NCBI RefSeq assembly: GCF_001449115.1
Contig: NZ_LAIJ01000009.1
Coordinates: 1,182,104-1,246,103 of the forward strand
Length of the DNA: 64,000 nt
Source: Occallatibacter gabretensis
GTDB taxonomy: Bacteria > Acidobacteriota > Terriglobia > Terriglobales > Acidobacteriaceae
Direction of reading: 5' to 3'
Shown here: piece by piece, positions 42,977-52,800 of the stretch
Numbering within the stretch: position 1 is the stretch's first letter
How the letters are laid out: each line of letters begins with the position of its first letter
Notes under the pieces: generated by a model
Seen by the model: the letters and a program-made list of their open reading frames with translations, nothing else
Database searches by the model: none
What the model was told of the DNA's origin: nothing
Translations under genes and position numbers: made by a program

Positions 42977-44926
42977 TCACGGTCTGGAGAGAGGTAGTTC
43001 GGGGCCGGGGTTTGGCGTGGTAGTGGGCGTTTTTCCGGGCACTGCATCCAGGCGGGGGCTTTCAGCCTCGCCGACGAGGTAAACCTCCAGCCCCTGCTCG
43101 GGCCAGCTGAAGAGCGCTTCGTAGTGTCGGCCTTCGAGATATTGTTCGAGCGCGGCGGGGGTGTGCAGATCGGCTCCGTGGCTGCCGGTCACACGCGCTA
43201 CCAGCAGGTGCTGTCCGGCGGGCACGCCGCTTTCCTCGTAGTTCGCTACTTCATGATTGCGATAAAAGCCGAGGCCGTATTCCATGTCGCGGCGCACCTG
43301 AAAGACGGCCACAGTCTCGCTCTCCGGCGCGTAGCCGGTCAGCTTTTCCGCCAGGGGGCGGGCGGAGTAGGTTCTGTCCAGCTCATGAATCACATGCTTA
43401 GTGCGCGCCCACGCGGGAATCACGACGAACGGACCGATACCGTAGAAGAAGAGCAACAGGACGACGAGCACGCATGAAGTGGCCAGTCGCAACCGCGCCA
43501 CGCCAAAGCCATTGACCACGATGACGATGAGCAACGCAGCGCCGATGGCCGCCAGCAACGCGACGATGAGCGGCCGCGACGGGGGCATCTCCGCGCCATG
43601 CGCCACGAACCACGGCAGCAGCAGCCCGACGAAGGCGAGAAGACCGGTGAGTGCCGCATGTCCGGCCAGCACCCAGCGGTTCAGGCCCGGGCCGCGCCGG
43701 CGGAAGAGATAGTCGCCGGTGAGGATGGTGATGGGTGGGATCGAGGGAAGAACGTAGCCGGGCAGCTTGGACCTTGAGAGCGAGAAGAAGATGATCGGGA
43801 TGATGGCCCAGAGGACCAGGAACTCAGGGAAGCCGTCACCGGGCCGCGAGACCTTCAATTTGGGATTTTTGGAGTGCCTGAGCCGCCATTCCGCTACGGA
43901 AGTCTGGACGCCATCGATAAAGGCCGGTACGGCTAAAACCGTCCATGGCATGGTGGCGAGGATGACGACCGGAATGTAATACCAGAAGGGCTGCATGTGC
44001 TGGTATTTATTGGTGGCAAAGCGCTGCAGGTTTTGCTCGAGGAAGAATTCGCGGAAGAAGGTAGGGTTTTGATGCTGCACGGCAATGAACCACGGCAGCA
44101 CAATGGCGAAGTACAGTCCCACGCCGGGCCACCAAAGGGATTTCTTCAGGACGGACCACTCTTTGCGAAGGAATGCGAAGGCGACAAGGATGACCAGCGC
44201 CAGAAACGGCGCTACCGGTCCTTTGGCCAGCGTGGCTACGCCGGTGAAGAAATAGATATCGAAGAGCCAGAATTTGGATTTGGTCTCATACCAGGCGTAC
44301 CAGCCCAGCAGGCCGATAGAGAGCGGTGCGGCCATCTGCATGTCCGTCGAGGCGCCGCGGGAGAAACCGATCACACCCGCGCAGGCCACGGTAATGAGCG
44401 CGGCATCGAGATGGCCACCGGCGCGGAAACGGCGCATATGCAGATAAATGAGCGCGGCCATGATGAAAGCGAAGCTCACCGATGGCAGGCGCGCGCTCCA
44501 GTCATGCACGCCGAAATCCTGGAAGACGAACATGGCGCGCCAATAATAGAGGGCTGGCTTCTCCAGCCACGGCTGGCCGTACAAAAAGGGCGTGACGCAG
44601 GCGCTGAGGCGCTCCTTAATGGTGTGCGCGGCGTCAAAACGCGACAGCATCTCATGGGCTACCTGCGCGTAGCGCGGCTCATCAGCACCCACGAGGCCCA
44701 GGCCGTCGCCGCCCAGCATGGGAGTGACGCCATAGATCAGGAAGAAGACTGTGAAGACAAGAAAAACCGCCGCTTCGCAGACTGTGGACCACGTCGGGAG
44801 CCGCTTGCGCAGCGGCTCGGGCTCCACAAGTTCATGCCCAACCGGATCGGAGGGGTTCTGGAACGCTTCCACGTTCAGTAAATCTCCAGAAGTGCGGGGT
44901 TCTACAACGGACAAAATCGAGAACAT
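42977..44926 (-). CDS. GT39/ArnT-like membrane glycosyltransferase
   Basis: This 649-residue membrane protein is of the PMT/ArnT type, moving a sugar from a polyprenyl-phosphate donor onto a lipid or protein in the periplasm. The first large loop carries DEPRYAQVAHEML and GQPWLEKPALYYWRAMFVFQ, typical of ArnT. More than ten hydrophobic segments follow. The C-terminal region is a soluble domain with a GLGFYRNHEVANYEESGVP stretch. The ATG at 44926 lies right after AAGG, too close for a standard ribosome-binding site, so a slightly later start is possible. Acceptor is unknown. Confidence 0.85.
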   Translation of the reverse strand: MFSILSVVEPRTSGDLLNVEAFQNPSDPVGHELVEPEPLRKRLPTWSTVCEAAVFLVFTVFFLIYGVTPMLGGDGLGLVGADEPRYAQVAHEMLSRFDAAHTIKERLSACVTPFLYGQPWLEKPALYYWRAMFVFQDFGVHDWSARLPSVSFAFIMAALIYLHMRRFRAGGHLDAALITVACAGVIGFSRGASTDMQMAAPLSIGLLGWYAWYETKSKFWLFDIYFFTGVATLAKGPVAPFLALVILVAFAFLRKEWSVLKKSLWWPGVGLYFAIVLPWFIAVQHQNPTFFREFFLEQNLQRFATNKYQHMQPFWYYIPVVILATMPWTVLAVPAFIDGVQTSVAEWRLRHSKNPKLKVSRPGDGFPEFLVLWAIIPIIFFSLSRSKLPGYVLPSIPPITILTGDYLFRRRGPGLNRWVLAGHAALTGLLAFVGLLLPWFVAHGAEMPPSRPLIVALLAAIGAALLIVIVVNGFGVARLRLATSCVLVVLLLFFYGIGPFVVIPAWARTKHVIHELDRTYSARPLAEKLTGYAPESETVAVFQVRRDMEYGLGFYRNHEVANYEESGVPAGQHLLVARVTGSHGADLHTPAALEQYLEGRHYEALFSWPEQGLEVYLVGEAESPRLDAVPGKTPTTTPNPGPELPLSRP

Positions 44927-45059
44927 CCTTATTCACCACCTGGTTTTGCTACGCGTCATTACGCGGAGCGCAATCCAGCTGGCAGGTGTGCGGCAACCGG
45001 GGCGGGGGGAGCCTTCCGACGCCGCATCAGGGACAAGGCTAACATGCCCGCCCGGTTTC

Positions 45060-46121
45060 TCAAGCCCCGCTGTGCCCGGCTTTCTCATCTGCGATACGTA
45101 AGACGCCTAGAATCTGCTCGATAGCGCGATCCATGGGGCCGTCGAGTGTGACGCCCGCCGCATTTTCATGGCCGCCGCCGCCGAGGCCGACGGCAATGGC
45201 AGCCACGTCAAGGCGGCCCTTGCTGCGGAGGCTGAGCCGGATGCGCCCTTCGGGTAATTCGCGGAGAAAGGCCGCCGCATCCACGCCGGCAATGCCGACG
45301 GCATAGTTCACAATGCCTTCGCAGTCCTCTTCTGAGGCAGCGGCCCGCACCATGTCTTCATGCGTGACCCAAAGCCAGGCCAGCGGCCCCTCGCGGTGCA
45401 GGGTGCTCAGCGCCGCGCCCAGCAGGCGCAGTCTGGATTCGGCCGTGGAGAAGTAGATCTCACGCGCTATTGCAATGGGATCCGCGCCTGCGTGAGCCAG
45501 CTCCGCAGACAGCGCAAAGGTGGACTCCCGCACCGCACCGAAGATGAAGCCCCCGGTATCCGTAAGTATGGTGGTGTAGAGGCAGCGAGCCATCTCCGGC
45601 GTAACTGTGGCCCCGGCGGCTTTGACCAGCCTATGCACCATCTCGCCGACGCTTGTGGCGTCGCGGTCAATCCAGTTGAGATGCGCGAAATTACGGCCAG
45701 TGGAGTGGTGGTCGATATTGATGTGAAAGTACGGTTCGAGCCCACGAACCCGTGAGCGCTCAAGGCTGTCGCACTCCAGCAGAATGGCTGCGTCAAAAAG
45801 CCCGTGCACGCGCAGAAGATGCCGGATTTTGTCCGCACCGGGCAGGAAGCGGTAGATGGCGGGCACGCGGTCGGAGGCGACGAGATAGGCGCGCTTGCCC
45901 ATCTGTTCTAAAAGCATTCCCATGGCCAGCATGGAACCGACAGCATCGCCGTCCGGCCGGGTGTGGGAGCAGACCAGGAATCGCTCGCCCTGCCGTAGCA
46001 CGTCCAGAATGGCAGCAGCGGGATCCTGCGGAGTGGAACCAACAGGATATGCGGCGGGACTAAAGCCCTCCCGGGCCTCCTGTTCGGTTCCGGAAGCCTG
46101 CTTGTGTGCGGCGTCATCCAT
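45060..46121 (-). CDS. DHH-family phosphoesterase, NrnA-like
   Basis: This 353-residue protein is a DHH/DHHA1 phosphoesterase of the NrnA type, which degrades very short RNA (nanoRNA) and pAp. The DHH motifs are PDGDAVGS (residues 56-63) and IDHHS (D137, H138, H139), and the DHHA1 domain ends with GLGGGGHENAAGVTL. The gene lies 6 bases downstream of rbfA on the same strand. The rbfA-nrnA pair is a common bacterial arrangement, usually with infB upstream; here infB is not visible. Confidence 0.88.
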   Translation of the reverse strand: MDDAAHKQASGTEQEAREGFSPAAYPVGSTPQDPAAAILDVLRQGERFLVCSHTRPDGDAVGSMLAMGMLLEQMGKRAYLVASDRVPAIYRFLPGADKIRHLLRVHGLFDAAILLECDSLERSRVRGLEPYFHINIDHHSTGRNFAHLNWIDRDATSVGEMVHRLVKAAGATVTPEMARCLYTTILTDTGGFIFGAVRESTFALSAELAHAGADPIAIAREIYFSTAESRLRLLGAALSTLHREGPLAWLWVTHEDMVRAAASEEDCEGIVNYAVGIAGVDAAAFLRELPEGRIRLSLRSKGRLDVAAIAVGLGGGGHENAAGVTLDGPMDRAIEQILGVLRIADEKAGHSGA

Positions 46122-46127
46122 GCGCGC

Positions 46128-46517
46128 TTACTCCGCCTTAGCCTTCTGCCGCTTGCGGCCACGGGTCATCAGCTCGTCGATGCGCGCGGTAAGGCGCCCG
46201 GAGCGGTCGGCCAGGAATGTCAACTCCGGCACGTGGCGCTTGCCCATCCGCTCTTTGAGCTCGAAGCGAATGTGGCCCTTTGCAGCCTCAAGTCCCGCAA
46301 CGGTCTCGATCTCCGCCTTGTCGATCTCCGGCGTGCCCTTGTCCAGCTCCACGTAGATGCGGGCCGATTTTCCTCCGGGATTGAGCACGACTTCGCTTAT
46401 ATGGCAGGAGGCGATGCGGGGGTCCGTCAGCTCACCGCCGATCATGGCGCCGATCTCCTCGCGCAGCGTTTCCGCTACGCGGTCCTGATGATGTTTTCTT
46501 CCCCTGTGCTCTGGCAT
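46128..46517 (-). CDS. rbfA: Ribosome-binding factor A
   Basis: This 129-residue protein is RbfA, which binds the 30S subunit during 16S rRNA maturation. The KH-like core reads RKHHQDRVAETLREEIGAMI, GGELTDPRIAS, SARIYVELDK and GHIRFELKERMGKRHVPELTF, with the usual acidic turns. The ATG at 46517 is chosen because GAGGAG stands 9 bases upstream and the length fits the family; a longer frame exists but is unlikely. Upstream, where infB is often found, the sequence changes to the mobile element. Confidence 0.9.
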   Translation of the reverse strand: MPEHRGRKHHQDRVAETLREEIGAMIGGELTDPRIASCHISEVVLNPGGKSARIYVELDKGTPEIDKAEIETVAGLEAAKGHIRFELKERMGKRHVPELTFLADRSGRLTARIDELMTRGRKRQKAKAE

Positions 46518-46836
46518 CGGCGCAATCTCCTCATCCCGCATCCGGTGCGTCCGCCGTGGAGTGCACATGCCACCTGGTGCGAGGGTAAACCACTTAGCAT
46601 AACAGGCAGTGCGCGGGATTTGCGTCGAGACAGAATGAAAGGTAATGGATAAGTTTGAACCCAAGATTCCGACTAACAGAAATTGAGGTCTTTGGGTTAT
46701 GAGACGACGAAAACTCAGGTAAGTCATAGATAACAAAGGACACAAGTGGTAACCCATAGGCACAATCGGGAATGGCTCTAACTGGCACATTTGGAAAGGT
46801 TTAGAAACGAATAGGAACTTTCGGGAGTGGGTCAAT

Positions 46837-46902
46837 GGGGACTTAACGGGGACTTAAAATTCCCGTGCCCAAATGGCGTTTAGGTCCCCATTGGGGACTT
46901 AA
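46837..46902. repeat. Three copies of GGGGACTTAA
   Basis: Copies start at 46837, 46848 and 46893; the first two are 11 bases apart. They lie at the putative left border of the element and may be a recombinase or replication site. No family is assigned. Confidence 0.6.
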
Positions 46903-46978
46903 AGAATGCCAGAAGTCGGCCAATCTCAGGAATGTCCGTTCAGTTTTTGGCGTTGGGCCTATTTCCCAACGGTCCTAC

Positions 46979-47036
46979 GCCCAAAGGCCCTTATCCCTGC
47001 CCAAAGGCCGTTTGTGACGACATAGTTGCTGTCGTC
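46979..47036 (+). other. Candidate oriT region
   Basis: Direct repeats GCCCAAAGGCC lie at 46979-46989 and 46999-47009. Between them is TTATCCCTGCCC, resembling the TATCCTG-CCC nic core of IncP-type origins with one extra base. An inverted repeat GACGACA (47016-47022)/TGTCGTC (47030-47036) follows, 38 bases before the TraK-like gene. In IncP plasmids oriT lies in this relation to traK. No relaxase gene is visible. Confidence 0.4.
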
Positions 47037-47074
47037 TTAGCCCGCGCGAGAGTCATCCCGCGCCCGGAGCCGCC

Positions 47075-47485
47075 ATGGATTCACACCCCGATATAACTTG
47101 CGAACCGACGAGTCTATTGCTCGAACTCGCCAGTCTTCCACCCAAGCCTCCACGCTCAAAGCTCGAACCGTACCGCGAACTGATCCGGGAACTCCGCCGC
47201 AAGGGCCGGACGTATCGGGAGGTGGCCCGACTGTTTGAGGAGCGAGTCGGCTTCCACGTCGCTCCGAGCACCCTGCACTCCTTCGTCAAGGTCCGCGCCC
47301 GTCACCGGAAGCAAGTTCAGTTCGAGCTGCCACCAGTTGATGTCGTGCGCGAATCCGCGCCACCTTCAACCAGTCGCGTAGCGGCGTTCAAGGCAAAGCC
47401 CACAGTTCAGGAGGAGAAGCGGTCGCGCTTCGTCTTCCGCGAAAACGAACCTCTCACTCTCAGCTCTCAGGGAGGTGCTCAATGA
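47075..47485 (+). CDS. TraK-like oriT-binding protein
   Basis: This 136-residue protein contains a helix-turn-helix (ELRRKGRTYREVARLFEE, then VAPSTLHSFVKVR) of the kind found in TraK of IncP-type transfer regions and in related plasmid DNA-binding proteins. The rest is low-complexity with basic and proline-rich patches (PPKPPRSKLEPYRE; KPTVQEEKRSRFVF). It would bind DNA near the transfer origin. It is followed by an overlapping ParA-like gene (ATGA, 47482-47485), which matches the traK-traL order. GGAG lies 6 bases before the start. The family link is by resemblance and position. Confidence 0.55.
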   Translation: MDSHPDITCEPTSLLLELASLPPKPPRSKLEPYRELIRELRRKGRTYREVARLFEERVGFHVAPSTLHSFVKVRARHRKQVQFELPPVDVVRESAPPSTSRVAAFKAKPTVQEEKRSRFVFRENEPLTLSSQGGAQ

Positions 47486-48204
47486 CGAATTCCAAGCGCG
47501 TAGTTTTCACGATGGGCGGCAAAGGCGGCGTCGGCAAGACGGGCGTCATGGTCGCTCTTGCCGAATGGTTTGAAGCGAACGAAATCCCCGTTACTCTGCT
47601 CGACCTCGACACAGAGAACAAAGCTCGTGGCTCACTCAAGCACTTCTTTAACGGCACGGTCACAAAGGTAAACATCCATACACCAGCCGGCCTCGACGCC
47701 TTTGTCGATCATCTCGACAGTGGCTCGGAGATCATCCTGGCCGATATGGGTGCTGGAGCTGGACAGGTGGCCGCCGATTGGTTCGAGTCGATGTACGAGG
47801 ACGTGGCCGCAACGGGCGTCAGCTTCACGGCGGTCGGCGTGGTCACTCCTGATCCGGCCAGCGTGGAGAGTATTCTTGCCTGGGCAAACCGTCTTCAGGA
47901 CCGTGTGGAGTACGTGGTTGTAGAGAATGCCACGAGCACTCTTTCCGACTTCACTTATTGGAGATCAACCGAACAGGCGAAGAAGTTCCGCGACGCTTTC
48001 TCCCCGATGGTCCTACAGATGGAGTTCCGGCTAGCGGAGTTGGAGAACCCCGTGCGTCAGCACGGCATCAAGCTCGGTGATGTGGCGGATCGCAAGTCGC
48101 CGGTGTCCGAGCTTAAGAGAGCGTCCCTCATTATGCGAGCGCAAAGCTATCGTCGCCGCCTCTTCTCCGAGTTCGACCGCACGAAGGAGGTCTTCCTGCC
48201 ATGA
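47482..48204 (+). CDS. TraL-like ParA-type ATPase
   Basis: This 240-residue protein is a deviant Walker A ATPase: GGKGGVGKT lies at residues 12-20 with the signature K14. LLDLDTE (Walker A') and IILADMGAGAG (Walker B) follow. It does not look like a chromosomal ParA partner; its length and position between TraK-like and TraM-like genes match TraL of IncP conjugation modules. Such ATPases help place or process transfer DNA. It overlaps both neighbours by 4 bases, so the three genes are coupled. Confidence 0.65.
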   Translation: MTNSKRVVFTMGGKGGVGKTGVMVALAEWFEANEIPVTLLDLDTENKARGSLKHFFNGTVTKVNIHTPAGLDAFVDHLDSGSEIILADMGAGAGQVAADWFESMYEDVAATGVSFTAVGVVTPDPASVESILAWANRLQDRVEYVVVENATSTLSDFTYWRSTEQAKKFRDAFSPMVLQMEFRLAELENPVRQHGIKLGDVADRKSPVSELKRASLIMRAQSYRRRLFSEFDRTKEVFLP

Positions 48205-49052
48205 GTACCTCACCGGCATTGCCACAACTGGATGAAGCGGAGGCGGGAGAGTCGACTTTGTTCGACTCTCTCGCCCGCCTTGTGCCGTCCGAACTGCAAA
48301 CGGCCTATTACCGGGTCCTGGCACACACACAAACCCTCGGCCCGGATGACGAGATGCTCCGTATCCTCGAAGCAATGGGCATCCTGGCGCTGGTGACTCG
48401 GCATACCCCGAAAGACATAGCCGATGAGCGCGAGCGCATTCAGGAGATGTTGGATCTTCATCTTCAGTTCTCCGATGAATCTCAACAGAAAATGTTGGAA
48501 TATGTCCATTTCATCGAAGGCCGTTTGGCTGAGCTGCCATCGGAGATTGAAGCGGGCCTCGATCCTCAGCAGATTGCCAAAATACTAGGCGAGAGCCTGC
48601 GTCAGCACTTCATGCAGTCGGGCGTACCGGATACTGTTGCCGGTCTGCAAGCCACAACGGCTGCAATGGGAAATGTCCAGAAGCAACTGAGCGGGGTTCT
48701 TCGTGAGCTGACGGACAGAGACGGTGGAGTCGCTGCTAAAGTCGAATCCGCAAATAGATCTCTCACTCAGTCCCTTGAACGACGAACGAGGACGCTCGAT
48801 GAACTATTGCACGAATTCAAGACAGACTTACTCCGCATCTGGATTCCTTTAGCAACGGGCGGGGCGATGTTAATCGGAATGTTTGCGGGTATGGAGATAC
48901 AGGGCTGTAGAGACTCGGGACCTCCTCCGTTGACTCAAGCATCACCCCTCGCCCCTTCTGTCCCGGCGTCACTTGAACAGCCCACAGTCAACACTTCCGG
49001 CCTACGCACACAAAGACGATCATCCAAGCGGGAGCAGCATGTCGATAGGTAA
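48201..49052 (+). CDS. TraM-like protein with a C-terminal membrane anchor
   Basis: This 283-residue protein has an extended helical N-terminus with the string PDDEMLRILEAMG near residue 50, which resembles TraM of IncP plasmids, followed by coiled-coil stretches to about residue 210. One membrane segment (IWIPLATGGAMLIGMFAGM, 212-231) precedes a Ser/Pro-rich tail. It is longer than classic TraM (about 145 residues). It overlaps the TraL-like gene by 4 bases. Membrane anchoring of the oriT complex is one reading. The assignment relies on gene order and one motif. Confidence 0.5.
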   Translation: MSTSPALPQLDEAEAGESTLFDSLARLVPSELQTAYYRVLAHTQTLGPDDEMLRILEAMGILALVTRHTPKDIADERERIQEMLDLHLQFSDESQQKMLEYVHFIEGRLAELPSEIEAGLDPQQIAKILGESLRQHFMQSGVPDTVAGLQATTAAMGNVQKQLSGVLRELTDRDGGVAAKVESANRSLTQSLERRTRTLDELLHEFKTDLLRIWIPLATGGAMLIGMFAGMEIQGCRDSGPPPLTQASPLAPSVPASLEQPTVNTSGLRTQRRSSKREQHVDR

Positions 49053-49101
49053 TTTCCCATGCAAAGGCCCATTGGCCCACGTCGCAGTCAGAGCAACTGC
49101 G

Positions 49102-49818
49102 CTAGTAAACCCAGTTTTCGTGGCGAACCGGAAGCTGGTTCAAAAGTTGCCTATACAAACGCCAGTTGGGCATCATCCGGTCTAGTAATGCTGTGAAACG
49201 GTCATTGTGCGTCGGCTCGATAAGGTGAGCCAATTCGTGCACAACGATGTACTCCAGGCACTCAGGCGGCTTTTTTGCCAAATCCGTGTTGAACCTTACG
49301 CTCGCTGAGCTCGGGCTACAACTTCCCCATTTTGTCTTCATGCGACGTACGAATACCTTCTCCACGTTGACGTCCATAGCCCGCTCCCACTTCGATATCA
49401 GTGGTTGAACCGCTGCTCGGAGTTGAGTGCGGTACCAGTCTTCAAGCAGTTCACGTCTGCGCTCCGCGCTGGATGCTGGACGAATCTGAAGGACTATTTT
49501 TCGGTGGCGGATGTCTATTCGAGACGGACAGTCTGCCTCTACAACTTCCAGCAAGTAGCGTTTGCCCCAAAGATAGTGACTCTCGCGCTGCAAATATTCA
49601 CGAGGTGTCTCTCGTTCCTGATTGATGATTTTCCCTTGCTGAATCCGAATCCATTGCAGTTTAGAGATCGCGAACAAGCGAATATTTTCACTGCTCATGC
49701 GCAGCGGGGCAGAGATGCGCACCTTGCCTTCGGGGGGATAAACGCTGAGGTGGACATTCTTGATGTCCTTTTTCACCACGTCTATCGCAAGAGAGCCGAG
49801 CTTCAGCGTAGTTCCCAT
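49102..49818 (-). CDS. YgjP/SprT-like zinc metalloprotease linked to type I restriction
   Basis: This 238-residue protein is a YgjP-like (DUF45) metal-dependent hydrolase. The zinc site is HELAH at residues 194-198 with H204 as third ligand, and TKWGSCS marks the family. Such genes often follow hsdR in type I restriction-modification loci. The ATG at 49818 lies 4 bases after the hsdR stop codon, with AAGGAA further upstream. It may clear damaged or misassembled restriction proteins; this is an inference from recurrent neighbourhood. Confidence 0.83.
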   Translation of the reverse strand: MGTTLKLGSLAIDVVKKDIKNVHLSVYPPEGKVRISAPLRMSSENIRLFAISKLQWIRIQQGKIINQERETPREYLQRESHYLWGKRYLLEVVEADCPSRIDIRHRKIVLQIRPASSAERRRELLEDWYRTQLRAAVQPLISKWERAMDVNVEKVFVRRMKTKWGSCSPSSASVRFNTDLAKKPPECLEYIVVHELAHLIEPTHNDRFTALLDRMMPNWRLYRQLLNQLPVRHENWVY

Positions 49819-49822
49819 CGAA

Positions 49823-52800
49823 TCAGTATTCCTTCTGCTGCTTGATGATGAGAAACATTCGCTCCACTTCATCCACATCGTGAAGCTCTTCGAATAAGGC
49901 CTGCTTTATCGCTTGTTCGCGAGCTGGGACACCACGCCATGCATCTGGACGGACCCGCCTGATCGCATCGTCGATCTTCATGGCCAGCTCCTCGTTCTGA
50001 TTCAAATTGCTATAAAGCGCTCGTCGTCCCGGCGTGTCGATATGTTCCGGTGTTTCCTCTCCGTGACCTGCTTCTACTCTCTTTGCAAGCTCGGCTATCC
50101 GCTTCAAGTACTCTTCATATTCAATCGCCTTGGCTTTTCTTGTAGCTATGATCTCGTCTAGCAGCGCTGACATGTTGCTAAAGTAGGCCGGGTCCGTAAG
50201 CTGCTCTTTGATGATCTTGCGCCGAACGTTGTTCTCGATTGTTTCCGCAATAGCATCCTTGTTGCCCTTCAACCCACCGAGCTGCGATGTTATGGCCTTG
50301 GCGATCCCCGTATTCACTATCAGGTCAAGAAGTCCCATGCCATCGAAAGGCGAAATCTTGCGGGGCTCATCCGCCTCGATATATGTGTCGATCAAGTGCC
50401 GCATATCCGCTTCATACGCCTTCACGTCCAAGCTCTCACCGCTTGCCAGTCGTATGGTCTCCCGTACATCCAAGTAGTGACCCACCTGCTGCTTGATACG
50501 GGAAACGTCGGCGCTGCTGTACCCGGCTGGTTCCATTTCATCAGCAATATTTGCATAAGCACGAACAAGAGACGCGGTCGCCTTATAGAGCGCGACACGC
50601 TGCGGTTCGCGTTCCTGCAAATCGGTCTCGATCTCTGTATTGCCGCAGAAGTAATGAATATGTTCAAGCTCTCCCTTTGGCGGCTGAACGGGTTCGCACA
50701 GAAGATCGAGCGCCTCCAGCGCACTGTCCAGGCGCTCTTTCCCTATCTTCAGGCGGTCTTTCAGCAGCACTTCCGGACTCGATTCCCCGGCGCCGGAATC
50801 GATCTCAGACGTGTAGACAGCGATCGCGTTCTCAACCCGCTTGAACAAGTCTTTGTAATCGACAATATAGCCGAAGTCCTTATCTTCGCCGTCCAAGCGG
50901 TTGGTGCGGCATATCGCCTGGAAGAGACCGTGGTCCTGCATAGACTTGTCGATATAGAGATAGGTACATGGGGGAGCATCGAAGCCCGTCAGCAGCTTAT
51001 CCACCACGATCAGCAGCTTCATCTTCGCTGGTTCCTTGATGAACTGCTGTTTTGCCCGCTCCTCATACGTCTCCGTCGGAGACATTCCCGGTCGTGGATC
51101 GACGCCTTTCAGTAGCTCCATGTAGGTGCTGTAGATGAACTGCTTGTCCGTCTCCGTATTGGCACCGACTTCTTCCTTTGATATGTCCTTCGCCAGCGGA
51201 TTGTAGGAAGTGACAACAGCGCATCGGTCACGAAAGACCGTCTTCTGGAACAGTGCAAAGTACTTCGCCGCCTCGTAGATGCTAGACGCAACAAGAATGG
51301 CATTCCCTCGTTCGCTCGAAAGCCTCGGCTTCACGCTGAAATCGAAGATGATGTCGCTGACGACGCGGTCCATCCTAGAGCGGGAACTCAACACCGCCTG
51401 CATCGTGCCCCACTTCTTCTTGAGCTCATCCTTCTGCCAATCGTTCAGGGCCTTCGTTTTTGCTTGAAACCACTGGTCAATCTTGTCTTCAGAACCAAGG
51501 CGCTGGTCGATGTCCCGTGCCTCATAGACCAGGTCGAGCACGACACCGTCGTCAACGGCCTCGTTGAACTTGTAGGTGTGAATGTAGCCGCCAAAGATTT
51601 CCATGCTGGTTGCCTTGTCCTTTACCAGCAAGGGCGTACCGGTAAAGCCGACGAAGACGGCATTTGGCATCATCGCCTTCATCACCCGATGCAGCTTGCC
51701 GCTTTGTGTGCGATGGCATTCGTCCACGAACACAAAGACTTCGCCCATCGTTACGCTAGGTTTGGCTTCCAGTTCTTTGATGTAGGCATCGAAATCGTCC
51801 ACGTTCTTGCGACCGAACTTGTGCACGAGGGAGCAAAGCAATCTCGGCAGAGGCTGGCTGAGGTCATACATAAGTTCGCGTCCGCTGGATGATCGCTTGA
51901 TCGTCTCCCCGGCCTCGGTGAAGACGCCTTCAATCTGCTTGTCCAGTTCATCGCGGTCGGTGATGATGGCCACGCGGGCGTTGGGATTGTTTTCCAGAAT
52001 CCATTTCGCCAGAAGCACCATGACAATGCTTTTGCCGCTGCCTTGCGTATGCCAGATGATGCCGCCCTGGTGCTGAAGCACATGGTTCTGCGCAGCCGTG
52101 ATGCCGACGTACTGATGCACTCGTGGAACTTTCTTAACGCCTCCATCGAAGAGCACGAAGTCGTGGATCAGTTCCAGCAGCCGCTTCTTGTTACACATCT
52201 TGAGCAGGTACTTGTCCAGCTTGAAACGGCTGTTGTCCTGCTCGTCTTCCTTCCACTTCAAAAAATACTTTTCCTGCGTGCCGATGGTTCCGTATTGCAG
52301 GCCCTCTGAGTCGCTCCCAGCAAATACGAGCTGCACGGTCGAGAAGAACCATGGATGAAACATGGGCTCTTGGTTCGAAAGAAGCTGGCGGATGCCGTCG
52401 CCAATGGAAACACGGCTGCACTTCAATTCAATGACGGCGATGGCGATGCCGTTCACATAAAGGACCAGGTCGGGCCGCCGTTCGTAGTTGCCCTTGAGGG
52501 TCACTTCTTCGGCGATGGCGAAGTCGTTCTCTTGTGGGTGCTCCCAGTCGATCAGCTTGACCTGATCGGTGACCTTGCCGGCATCCGTCTTTGCCTGCAC
52601 TCCATAGCGCAGCAGGGAGTAAACGGCCTTATTGTTCTCGTAGAGGCTGCGATTGGGGTTGTCAGCCTCGGTGCGAAGCTTGTGGACAGCGATGGCGATT
52701 TGGGCAGACGTGTAGCCGCGATTCGCAAGGTTATCCGTCAGCAAGCCGGTTTCGATATTGCTGTTGCCGTCCCGATCGGTCCAGTCGCCCAGGCAGCGAT

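Larger units (their letters stand above)
46518..47074. other. Left border of the element, no gene seen
   Basis: 557 bases without a coding frame that fits known families. It contains three GGGGACTTAA copies, paired GCCCAAAGGCC copies, and an inverted repeat before the TraK-like gene. The first 300 bases have no recognisable structure. Confidence 0.6.

Noticed and set aside
43997..44881. 294-codon plus-strand frame opposite the ArnT-like gene
   Set aside because: Antisense shadow, with no start signal and no domain pattern.
46541..46835. Longer start of rbfA (235 codons)
   Set aside because: The extra residues have no relation to RbfA and would make it nearly twice the family length.
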